From Leuctra nigra (taxonomy: Eukaryota > Arthropoda > Insecta > Plecoptera > Leuctridae), in contig OW203773.1 of NCBI GenBank assembly GCA_934045905.1, positions 19,455,246 to 19,519,245 on the forward strand: DNA of 64,000 nt, given 5' to 3'. A program made the translations under genes and the position numbers. How positions within the stretch are numbered: position 1 is the stretch's first letter; each line of letters opens with the position of its first letter. This document shows, one piece after another, positions 45,500-55,041 of the stretch. The notes under the pieces were generated by a model, which saw only the letters and a list, made by a program, of their open reading frames with translations, was not told where the DNA came from and ran no database searches.

Positions 45500-46369
45500 G
45501 AAAAGACACGTTTCAAAGAGAGAAAAGAAGAGATTAGAAGAATACAGAAGAAAGAGCGTGAGGATCTTAAAGAGTATATACGCAGATCTTCAAGACGGTG
45601 GAAGAAAGAGATGGATGAGCGAGAAGCTGCCAGAGAAGCAGAGGTTTCTGCAATAGAAAAGCAACTTCAAATAGATTTTTTGCTTTTCAAGAAAGGGATT
45701 GAAGACGCTGCTGCTTGCAAGACGTTGCAATCACAAGAGAGTACAGAGGGGGGCTGTGTGCCAGAAGAAATTGTCCAGAATAAAATTGAAAGTTTGGATG
45801 GACCAGACAAAGAAGAAGTTGATGAAAGTAGGCGTGAATTTACTGAGATGAAGAAAGATGAAAATGTATTTCGAAGGAAGAATTTTGAAGACAATTACGA
45901 GGTAGTATTGCCACAAGTGAGCGAGAAGGACGTATTACAGATTCCGATTGCGAATCAAGATGATTTCGACAGAGTTCGAACAGTTGAAGAAATTGGCGAT
46001 GTTTTGAAGTCTATAGGCGACTTTAAAAGTAATGGTGAAAAGTTTCACGACGAGAAAAATGACAAGGTGATTATGAATGAAAACGATGATGTTTTGAAGA
46101 AAGGGTTGAATAATGATTTGAGAGAAGAAGACGAAAATGTTTGCTTGCAAGATGGACTGCAAATGAACGTACGAGAACTGAAGAAGAAAGCTGACGAAAA
46201 TGAAAACTACACATCGACCACTGCTCAAGAAAACAGGGAAGATTCTACTTGGAAACAGCTACTTGAAGATATTTCAAGGGTGAAAACTCAAGACAAAACA
46301 GAAGAAGGAACGATTTCATTTCCATTCGATCGTGGACGGAAGAAAGAAATCAATACGTCGAACAAATGA
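45476..46369 (+). CDS. Unrecognised charged protein in the pol position
   Basis: 297 codons from an ATG two bases after the gag stop, in the -1 frame relative to gag; the frame is open back to 45431. The N-terminal 70 residues are a very basic helix (RRIQKKEREDLKEYIRR) and the rest is acidic and Lys/Asp/Glu-rich with no cysteine pattern. No protease, RT, RNase H or integrase motif was found. It may be expressed as a Gag fusion by frameshifting or from its own ATG. It could be an accessory helper, or a decayed pol replacement that still keeps an open frame. Function unknown. Confidence 0.7.
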   Translation: MGHDFASTEKTRFKERKEEIRRIQKKEREDLKEYIRRSSRRWKKEMDEREAAREAEVSAIEKQLQIDFLLFKKGIEDAAACKTLQSQESTEGGCVPEEIVQNKIESLDGPDKEEVDESRREFTEMKKDENVFRRKNFEDNYEVVLPQVSEKDVLQIPIANQDDFDRVRTVEEIGDVLKSIGDFKSNGEKFHDEKNDKVIMNENDDVLKKGLNNDLREEDENVCLQDGLQMNVRELKKKADENENYTSTTAQENREDSTWKQLLEDISRVKTQDKTEEGTISFPFDRGRKKEINTSNK

Positions 46370-46758
46370 TTCCTACTGATGACAACAGCAATGTTATGTT
46401 GATTGTTATGGTCGAAGTATGATGACCCAGCAGAAGTAGGTCACTAGGCCAATAACGGGATCGTGAGAGAGGGTTGAGTTGAGCATCGTTTCCGGGAAGT
46501 AGGATGAGGTTTGTTTTTGTTTTGGTAGATGGAGGGGTGAGTTCATTCATTCAGGTTTTGATTAGACAGCTGTAAGGGGAAATAAACTTGCATCTGTTGA
46601 GGGAAACTTTTTGTTTGTCAAAAGGAAGAGATTATTCCTGCTAGATAGTCCAGTCTCTATGTGAATCCTTGTTTTATCACCATTTTCTCATTCAAAATTT
46701 CAATGTGTTTCAAATTTGACTTCAGTCAAAAGGTGAACAACAAGAATTCAGGGGGCTC
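46370..46758. other. Internal 3' leader of the LTR element
   Basis: No open frame accepted. A short purine-rich AGGGGG block just before the 3' LTR (46750-46755) is the best polypurine-tract candidate. Confidence 0.5.
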
Positions 46759-48000
46759 TGTAACAAGTTGGCCTATCTAGGTTAGAAAATTAACTTTAAA
46801 AATAATAATGTTTGCTTGAAGTAGGTTTAAAGAATGAACAAGCTTGTAGCATGGCATTCTTAGAGTCAAGGTTAACTGAACACAAAGTAATTAATTAGAA
46901 TCATTATGTAAACTTACAATCTTAAAATTCAACAGCAATCAAAATATAGACAAAAATATAACGAGCAATCAAATAAGTTTAACAATGTGCAATTATATCA
47001 AGAAAGTGAGTGAATCCATATAAAAAGTATGTGACCTTACCTAAATTGTGATGTCACCACGTAATAACAAGTGAACCAGTCATTGTGATAACGCTACAAA
47101 ACCAGTCAGCCAGACTAGTTTTCAGTGATTCCAAGAAAAGCATGGGCCTACGTGCAGAAAGAAAGTCGTTTCGCGGGCTTTAGAAATGACAGAATGTCTA
47201 AAATTAGCTATCACGTGTACGAAACCAACCAATCAGATTCTTTGGAGGGAAAACGATGTCAGAGGGTATAAAACGTCAGGCTACCAGCCAAACTTCATCA
47301 GTCGGAGTTTTCTCAGAGCAGTGAGACCTGCCTCGCGAACCGTGAAGCCTTGTGCACGCAACATAGTATAATTTCAGCGAGACAGTGCCGATGTGATCGA
47401 AGGTAAACATTAAAATAACATTTTTGTATAAACGTCAACCCAGTAAATTCAAACTTCAAGCCTAATGCTGAGGCAAATAATATCGCATTAAGACAATTTC
47501 AAGTTACAAGTGATCAACTGAACAGTTTCAACATTAAAGTCAGTAAATGTTAAAGTATAAAAGTTAGTGAATTGCAACTCCGGGAGAAACCGACGAGTCT
47601 GCAGCCACGAACGTCATCAGCCTGAGCCAACTTGATCCAACTGCTCGAGGAGGTCACTCCTTGTGCACGGACTGCTGGACGTCCTGGTAACCAAGGGGTT
47701 ATTAGACAACATCATCGCATCGCAGCTGAAGGAGGTGACATATCCAGTCATTTCATTCTGCTGGTGGACTGGAGTTCACGGGACACACTACGCAAGAGTC
47801 AACGCCATCCACTTGTTTACGCGGAAGTAAACAAACCAGACGACATCATCACTACTGCCGACGTATCGAACGTAATATTGTTTCATAATTTTTGATTGCT
47901 CTTTTCACATCAATGAACATTTATTTTCTCTGTAATAAACAAATTATAATATTGCTGATTCTTTGTGTTCTACCCTCTGAGCCAAATCCCGCAGGTTTCA
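46759..48000 (+). repeat. 3' LTR
   Basis: 1242 bp, same sequence as the 5' LTR where compared; TATA box at 47267-47273; followed by the target duplication TGTT. Confidence 0.95.
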
Positions 48001-48448
48001 TGTTTATAAATGTAAATAAATATGTGATAATAAAAAAAAAAAAAAAAAAAAAAATATGATAATAAAAGATTGATGAAATATCGATTTTCTTGAAAATTGC
48101 ATTAAAACCAGTAACATCTAGTTTTTATAAAAATTAGAAATGTTTCTAAGTAACTTTGGTCAAAATCACAAATACAGAACACGAGCATATCTTTTATCTC
48201 CACTAATAAATTTAAAAATAAATATTAGATGATCACAGCCTTTGATAAAAATGTATTAAATTTTTAATGCATATTTTTTTTCTCTTTTAGGCTTTCTTAC
48301 GACACGCTTATTTTGGAATTAAATCGAAAATGTTAATATTTAAAAAAAAATACATATAATTTCGAGGGTAGACTATGAAGACTTTACGAACGCGTCACAC
48401 CGAACGTTTTTCTGGTGCATCTCTAAGACTCATAATGCAGTCACTGAC

Positions 48449-49358
48449 TGCATATCTTCTGTTATTACAGCGCGAAGACAGCAGGCATATGCAGAGTTCG
48501 CCGAGTATCAAGCTAGGTGCCAAGCAGCTATTGCAGCCGGCCGGAGAATCCGTAATCGTACCTTCAATGTCATCTGACACTGTCTTCTGTTGTTACAGCG
48601 CGAAGACAGCAGGCATATGCAGAGTTCGCCGAGTATCAAGCTAGATGCCAAGCAGCTATTGTAGCCGGCCGGAGAATCCGTAATCGTACCTTCAATGTCA
48701 TCTGACACTGTCTTCTGTTGTTACAGCGCGAAGACAGCAGGCATATGCAGAGTTCGCCGAGTATCAAGCTAGATGCCAAGCAGCTATTGCAGCCGGCCGG
48801 AGAATCCGTAATCGTACCTTCAATGTCATCTGACACTGTCTTCTGTTGTTACAGCGCGAAGACAGCAGACATATGCAGAGTTCGCCGAGTATCAAGCTAG
48901 TTGCCAAGCAGCTATTGCAGCCGGCCGGAGAATCCGTAATCGTACCTTCAATGTCATCTGACACTGTCTTCTGTTGTTACAGCGCGAAGACAGCAGGCAT
49001 ATGCAGAGTTCGCCGAGTTTCAAGCTAGTTGCCAAGCAGCTATTGCAGCCGGCCGGAGAATCCGTAATCGTACCTTCAATGTCATCTGACACTGTCTTCT
49101 GTTGTTACAGCGCGAAGACAGCAGGCATATGCAGAGTTCGCCGAGTATCAAGCTAGTTGCCAAGCAGCTATTGCAGCCGGCCGGAGAATCCGTAATCGTA
49201 CCTTCAATGTCATCTGACACTGTCTTCTGTTATTACAGCGCGAAGACAGCAGGCATATGCAGAGTTCGCCGAGTATCAAGCTAATGCCAAGCAGCTATTG
49301 CAGCCGGCCGGAGAATCCGTAATCGTACCTTCAATGTCATCTGACACTGTCTTCTGTT
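48449..49358 (+). repeat. Tandem array, 7 copies of a 128-bp acceptor/terminal-exon unit
   Basis: Units start at 48471 + 128k (k = 0 to 6). Each has a pyrimidine-rich CTTCTGTTRTTACAG acceptor, the 34-codon coding part and a TGA. Differences in the coding frame include Ala-to-Val (copy 2), Ala-to-Thr and Arg-to-Ser (copy 4), Tyr-to-Phe (copy 5). Copy 7 has lost one base at GCTAATGCC, shifting the frame. Confidence 0.95.
48471..48577 (+). CDS. Membrane-protein gene, terminal coding exon (copy 1 of 7)
   Basis: The acceptor CTGTTATTACAG ends at 48470. The exon begins CG, completing the split Gly/Ala codon from 33890, then encodes RRQQAYAEFAEYQARCQAA and IAAGRRIRNRTFNVI and stops at TGA 48575-48577. 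The text continues the basic helix of the exon at 33714. Composition is GC-richer than its flanks. Six more copies follow at 128-bp spacing, each with its own acceptor. The family is not recognised; the exon pairing rests on phase and on the continuity of the charged helix. Confidence 0.6.
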
Positions 49359-49894
49359 ATGGGGCATGGGGTAATTATTTGCCCCAGAAGGGAAATTATT
49401 TTCCATGGGGCAAGGGGGTTTGTGGGGCACACCCCCATCCTGCCGTGCAGGGCGTTTATTGACACTTTGAAATCAATTTTGAAACGTTATGAGGTGTATT
49501 TTGTTGTAATATTCTATGTTTTTAAAAATAATTGACACTTTGGGGTGGGGGAGGGCATGCTCCACCTCCCAACAGGGATTTTTTTTTAGTTTTGTGACCA
49601 TGAAATTATTTTTGAGTTTTTTTGGTTACAAAATAAAACTATACGTATATTAAACAAGTTGTCATAACTAAAACGTATATTGTCATAATTTTTTATTTTT
49701 CCTGACATACAGAGGGGGAAGCATCTCCCCTTGCCCCTATCCCTACCACCCCTTTGTGGCCGCCCATGAAAAATACATGTCTGTGGTGGAGACAAACAAT
49801 ATTGTGGGAAACAATATTGTGGGATGAATTGTTTTCAAGTAATTGAAATAAAAAGATTAGTTACTTACCTTGTTTTAAAATAATCACTATTGAC

Positions 49895-50020
49895 GACATG
49901 GTGCACAGCATTGCCATGGCAACAATGTCTTTACCATGGCAACACATTGTTGTGGACTTAGAAATTACATCACCATGGCAGTCATACATTACACCTCGTT
50001 TTTCCTGACAAAATGTCATA
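49895..50020. repeat. Dispersed repeat with X-box-like palindrome, copy 2
   Basis: Same family as 30170-30300; carries TTGCCATGGCAA (49911-49922) and a second CCATGGCAACACATTGT block. Confidence 0.7.
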
Positions 50021-50059
50021 TTAAATTTCAATTCGATATTTTATTAATGAAAGTGTTAA

Positions 50060-50950
50060 TTTTTTCGGGTGATACGTGTACCTATTTGATTTGTCATTAG
50101 CCTTTGCGTCGATATTAACAAATTTACAATAAAAAATGTAAGGAAACTTCCCTATTCCATGTAAGGAAGATAGTTTGACCTTGAAATCCACTGCCAAGCC
50201 ATTGTCATTTAGCTCAATTTTTATACGATTTTATTCTGTGATGATATTGATAATGTTAATAATGGTTTTTTAGTTGATTGTTGGATGGCAATCTATAATA
50301 AATTGCTACACTGTCAAGGTCTAGTATTCATATATGTATTTTTTTTCATTAATCACTCAAGAAATACAAAACAAATACAGAAATGCAACATAAAAAATTC
50401 CTGAGGAGCTTATCACTAGGGTTGACAAAAAAATGTTACAACAATTACAAAATTGCATCTGAGAGATTAATTACCATGTTATTATTAATTATTAAACAAT
50501 ACCAGATCAAAACAGTTGTACGCAATGGATATCTAAATCCTTGAACATTACACATACACAATTTTATTAATTTTTATTAATTAATTACAAATATTAATTA
50601 TTATAATTATTATTAATTATAAAACCACCTGGGGTTTAGCTAAGTCTTCAAGGAATATTCATAACTTTTACATTTTAAATAAAAAACACAATAAAAAATA
50701 TTAGGTTTATTGACTACTTCTTCTTCCATTCTCTCCTTAATTATTTAGAGTGAACGATTGTGAAAAATTATCTAATCATGTGTCACAATCGAAATCGACG
50801 AAAACATTGTCCAAACGCAGAGAAATGGCCCAAATTCACTTCAATAATATAAATAAATACTACGGACCACAAATAATAACAATAGGTACTTTAACTAAAC
50901 GTTTTCTTTAAACATGCTTAATTGATTATTGTTGTAATTAATATAGTTTG
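50060..50950. other. Non-coding AT-rich interval
   Basis: No gene, TIR or long repeat recognised; TTAATTATTA-type low complexity near 50560-50630. Confidence 0.55.
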
Positions 50951-50958
50951 TAATTACC

Positions 50959-51048
50959 ATGGAAGCGCACACGGGTTTTTGTCCACTGTGTTCGGAAATA
51001 CCTAAGAGTTCTGTTACTCTGATCAAGATGATGAACAAGGCTAATTCA
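50959..51048 (+). CDS. Candidate first coding exon with CxxC
   Basis: An ATG in excellent context (ACCATGG) opens 30 codons, MEAHTGFCPLCSEIPKSSV and on, ending at a consensus donor (TCA|GTAAGT, 51049). The FCPLCSE pair could begin a small zinc-binding module, for instance a ZAD-like one. No following exon was identified before the piggyBac-like element, so this could also be chance. Too short for any family call. Confidence 0.35.
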
Positions 51049-53141
51049 GTAAGTAATATCAAGTAATGTTATTATCAGAAAATATTTTGGTTGTTTGGTA
51101 TTTTTGCATAGTCCACAGAAAATACATATTTTATCAAAGCGAGTAATATAGTTGTTTCAACAAATTTACTGTTAAGATTAGAGGCATTATTTTTGTCCTA
51201 CCATGATGATACGTTCTGGTTATATTAAGGTACCATGATAGGTACACTTGAAAACAATACATTAAAAAAACATGTAGATATATTATATTCAAATTGTTGG
51301 GTTATTACTTATTTCTGTTTCTTCTCCTTCTTCTAGTTTCATTACTTATTTAAAAAAAATTGTAACGGTTGTCATGCGAGACAAAAATCCCCCTTTTTTG
51401 CAAACTTTGACTGCTTGTTTCCAGAAGTAATTTTTCCCACGTTTTTTGAAGTTCAAAATGTGATACCTCTGTTTTTAAAGCAGCTTCAACTTGATTTATG
51501 CTTCGATAGGTAGATTATTGAATTCTCTTTGTTTTGAACTATTAAAAAATCGGTGTAAACAGGGTATCTTTTTATGAGGTAGGTATTGAAAATAATTTAT
51601 ATTGTTGATAAGTAGAAAAAAAATGAATGTGGTTAAGATTAATTATATTGTTAGAATATTGATTCTAGTCCAAAAAAAATTTACCATCTCCCTATCTCCT
51701 AACAAAACAAAAATTGGGTATCTCAGACCAACTGTGACTTCTAAATCACGTTTTGAGTAAACACCATTTTTTCAATTGCTAAAAATTCCCAACAATGGAT
51801 TTTTAATTTTTAATTTTTTTTTCCACAATTCTTTTAAAGGAGAACGGAACTTTAGATTTGGAGCGTCTAGTATTTTTTTTAATTTTTTTCAGATCAATCT
51901 GATTAAGTTTATATTATACATTTTTTTCGTAAGTGTTATACTTTCCGAGATACAGGCACTTTTAGGAAAGCAGTATGACGTCACTTGGCCAGACCCTCCC
52001 TGGCCAAGCAGTCAGCAGGCTGGCAGGTGCGCTCAGCTGTTGCGGCATTAATACTTCGATGATGCAATGTATAGCTTCGTTTGTTAATTACAAATAATAT
52101 AAATGAATTTGATATGAAGAAGGACGAAATTATTCTGGTTTCATAATGCAACCCTTCAATCAATAACAGTGTAATACTAGGTAGTATAATAGTGTAAAAT
52201 CATATGGGGGAAAAATCCGTGAAATGAATTGCTAGTCATTTAATTTTTACATTAAGATGCAATTTCAGCACAACATTGTCAGTGTGAACACAACGCAAAT
52301 GATAATACATTGTGAAATCACGATGAAGACAAAATATGAACTTACCGATTACCGACCGCAATTATTTTGGCAATTTTGCAGCACCTGTTTAAAGAATCCT
52401 ACAAAATCCTACAGAATCCTACACATTGTCTAGAAGCTTCAGGATAATGTTCCATAATTTTATTACAACACAGATAGTGAACAACACAATGTTCAGTGAA
52501 TCAACAGCAAAATAATAGTATTAAATAGTATTAAAATAGTAGTATAGTTTTAAATGACGGACTTAAAGTTAGGTAAATTATGAACGCGCATACGCCTTCA
52601 TAATTTTTACGTACCTACTTTGGACATTGTTTCACTTTCACGACAACAAAAACTCTCGCAATCGGTTGTCATTGGCTACACTTTAATCACACGCACCAAA
52701 ACACAGAATCTGCACTGCCCTCATATCTGGTACTATCACAATCATCCCCAAAGATCATCCCCAATCGTATTGTCTTCACGGTCAATTTCACTGTCTGAAA
52801 ACTCGGATTCGTATTGATCATGCATTAGGTCTTGACTTTCCATTACACTCACGTTTAGAATGTGTCGATGTGTTTTGAGACGTCAAGAACTGACCTACAA
52901 CAAGATCGTTTCTCACAGAATCATCAAATTTTAATTTTAGATGTCGAGGTCAAACATTGTGCAATGAACGTGTCTAAAACACAAACTCTAGCTAGTCTGT
53001 AAAAGGGTTTTATTTCCATGACTAATCGTGAACTCTGCCGCTAATAAATATGCACTGTGTCCTGGGTTCGAGCCCAAGTTCGGGTCGGACGATATTTCTT
53101 GATATTTTTTTCCATTTATTGATGAAACCGGGAGAATCGTT

Positions 53142-53225
53142 TCATTTTGAGTTCAATTGATAGCTAGTGCTCTCTTGTTCTGACGCGGCGTTACTGTCAT
53201 CAGCGTCGACGCCGTCGTCAACGTC

Positions 53226-53275
<50 letters not shown>

Positions 53276-53923
53276 TCTCCTCAAAGTCAGACGAAATGTG
53301 AAACGATGTGTCCATGACGTTAGCATTTTTATTACAATCATTACTGTCAGAATCAGAATTGTCAGACGTTGCCATCTTATTGATAAAGGAATAATATTTT
53401 TTGAAAACTTCTGTGTCACTTCAATGTCGGCGTCATGCACTTCGTCGTGTACCTCGGTGTGCATCTCGTCGAACTCCGCTGTTTCTGGCATTGTTGATGT
53501 TGATGAAACTGCAACATCTTCGTCATGCTAAGTAATTACCTCGACAATCGCTTTATTCGGAAGATATTTAGATATTCTAGGAACTTGAGGCGGTTGAATT
53601 GAAGTAGTTGTAGTAGTCAGATCACTTGTGAAAGTTCCCGGCAAATTTAATTTTGGAACGGCACTCCTTTTCAATCATATACGCAAATAAGTACATTCTG
53701 GCATCATTCATCGAAATCCTCGGCCTCAAAATGTTCTGAGCATACTCTGGAACTCGGCCCAGGCACAAAGTTTTTCCTGTGCACTTTATTGCACCAAACG
53801 GCAAACCGCTTGGGTGATTTGTCACGATTGGGGAAGCTATTGTGCAGATATCTTACACCCAGTTTTCCTACTCAGTGAACCAGAAATATTAGAACACCCG
53901 AGTACAGAACAATTAACCGGCAT
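53142..53923 (-). pseudogene. THAP-domain protein, broken
   Basis: Minus strand from an ATG at 53923: MPVNCSVLGCSN, then (one frame over) VRYLHNSFPNRDK, FAVWCNKVHRKNFVP and SSRVCSEHFEAEDFD, the C2CH pattern of a THAP zinc finger. RSAVPKLNLPGTF and a Thr/Pro-rich linker follow, then an in-frame TAG (near 53530) and further acidic text. At least one frameshift in the finger, a TGA just after it and the TAG make this a relic. A separate acidic frame (53375-53142) with an Asp run lies downstream. THAP domains bind DNA and occur in P-element-type transposases and in host factors; a transposase catalytic core was not seen here. Confidence 0.75.
53228..53274. repeat. (CGT)n microsatellite
   Basis: About 15 uninterrupted CGT triplets, reading as an Asp run on the minus strand. 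Confidence 0.9.
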
Positions 53924-54477
53924 TATGATAGATAGATAGGAACAAGACAGGTCGCAAAGTTCTAACACGTCCGAATCACTGTGCAGTGGCCGCGCTACTG
54001 GCTTGGCCATATTACGTCATCAGCTGACGGCGCGCGATACATATGACACTCTGTGAGCCATACAACTTAAAATGGGTGCGTTGGCATGGTTAGGTTTCAT
54101 ATTTTGATGAAGTAATGCAAATAATGTTAAAAATGCAATTCTAAAGTTCCGTTCTCCTTTAATATTAGGGGAACATACATATCTAGTATCTACAGAAAAA
54201 AAAATCTTGGTATTCTAAATGCAAAATTGCAAAAATAATTGTCAGTGTTAGAATGGTACAAGTGTCTACAGAATTCTTTAATCAAATGATTTATTCTGAC
54301 GCATCGTTTCAGCTCTTTCCAAGGTCTGTAGAGCAGGAACTTGCAAACCCTTATAAGAAGACTCGCTCACCAACGAATTACACTGAGCGTTTTCCTAGTT
54401 ATTTTTACACTCCACTCTATTTCCTTTTTGTGGAGTGAAATTAATTCAGACTGTATTGTTTTATTCACATTTCACAG

Positions 54478-54930
54478 TTTCTCCTGATGGTCTTACTAAT
54501 ATCCTATTCCATCACCGGTGCAGTCGCCATCAAGTGTTACGTCTGTATGACAAGGAGAGACAGCGCGCGCGCTGGGGGATGTGGCTTTGACCTCACCGGC
54601 AAGGGGGAGGTCGATTCTGGGTCCAAGGAAAGGAGAATCAGTATCAGCGACTGCCAGGAATACTGCGTCATCAACTGGAACAGAGGCGCTCAGGGCATCA
54701 AGAGAACGTGCTTGGAGGATTCTAATATGACAAAACCCACATCAGACACTGATCTTACGTGTGAAACACAATCGAATCAATATTATTGCGCCTGTAATGA
54801 TAAGGATCTATGCAATTCAAAATCTAAAAAGTACTACATGGAAAAAAGTGGTCAAGAAAGAAGCTTTTCTTCGTGGATCATGATACTGATACCATTTCTC
54901 TTGACGCTCTATCAGCTGCTCAACAGCTAG
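54478..54930 (+). CDS. Ly6/uPAR-type three-finger GPI-anchored protein (last exon)
   Basis: The acceptor CATTTCACAG ends at 54477; the frame is open from there (FLLMVLLISYSITGAVA, the hydrophobic core of a signal peptide), so the true start is probably in an upstream exon, although the ATG at 54487 would leave a short signal. The mature part starts IKCYVC and has ten cysteines ending YYCACNDKDLCN, the Ly6/three-finger pattern with the terminal CN. The C-terminus is a hydrophobic tail (SWIMILIPFLLTLYQLL) after a Ser-rich hinge, as expected for GPI anchoring. Insect members act at the cell surface in septate junctions, channel regulation and signalling; which one this is cannot be told. Stop TAG at 54928-54930. 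Confidence 0.85.
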   Translation, partial: FLLMVLLISYSITGAVAIKCYVCMTRRDSARAGGCGFDLTGKGEVDSGSKERRISISDCQEYCVINWNRGAQGIKRTCLEDSNMTKPTSDTDLTCETQSNQYYCACNDKDLCNSKSKKYYMEKSGQERSFSSWIMILIPFLLTLYQLLNS

Positions 54931-55035
54931 AACCATCATTCAAGAAACTCTTTTCATAATTTTCAATTGTATTCTTCCGATCTTGGAACATTTTCTGCGA
55001 CTACGGAAAAATGCTGTTTACGTCATTTCAAACTC

Positions 55036-55041
55036 AATAAA
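55036..55041 (+). terminator. Polyadenylation signal of the Ly6-type gene
   Basis: AATAAA about 105 bp after the stop codon, followed by T-rich sequence from about 55078. Confidence 0.7.

Larger units (their letters stand above)
42438..48000 (+). mobile_element. Young LTR retrotransposon with gag but no pol
   Basis: Two LTRs of 1242 bp (42438-43679, 46759-48000) start TGTAACAAG and end GGTTTCA. No differences were seen in the stretches compared by eye, and the spacing is exactly 4321 bp. The 4-bp duplication TGTT flanks it (42434-42437, 48001-48004). Internally there is a lysine-tRNA-like primer site, a gag frame, a second charged frame in the -1 register, and about 390 bp of 3' leader. No protease, RT, RNase H or integrase is present, so mobility must depend on enzymes from another element. 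Confidence 0.95.
37660..48054 (+). mobile_element. Non-LTR retrotransposon (RTE-like), split by a nested LTR element
   Basis: From about 37660 (5' end approximate) run a coiled-coil ORF1, an endonuclease-reverse transcriptase ORF2 and a 3' UTR. The 3' UTR is interrupted at 42437 by the LTR element 42438-48000 and resumes at 48001 (TGTTTATAAATGTAAATAAA), ending in a run of about 23 A (48032-48054). Continuity is shown by the TGTT duplication at both sides of the LTR element. ORF order and protein text match RTE/BovB-type elements, although the long ORF1 is unusual for that clade. Confidence 0.85.
51838..54158. mobile_element. TTAA-flanked TIR element carrying a THAP gene relic
   Basis: TTAA lies at both ends (51834-51837, 54159-54162). 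The inverted ends are AGGAGAACGGAACTTTAGA and its complement, 19 bp perfect. Subterminal TTGGCCA, GACGTCA/TACGTCA and CAGCTG motifs also recur inverted near 51975-52040 and 53990-54025. The interior carries a minus-strand THAP-domain gene with several disabling changes. The duplication points to piggyBac, but the THAP domain is not typical of that group. Confidence 0.75.

Noticed and set aside
48375..49284. Series of 60-66-codon open frames on both strands
   Set aside because: Shadows of the 128-bp array; the spliced frame that continues the upstream exon is a different one and is too short to be listed as an ORF.
53060..53100. tRNA-like B box (GGGTTCGAGCCC)
   Set aside because: No A box or cloverleaf could be built around it; at most the relic of a tRNA-derived SINE.
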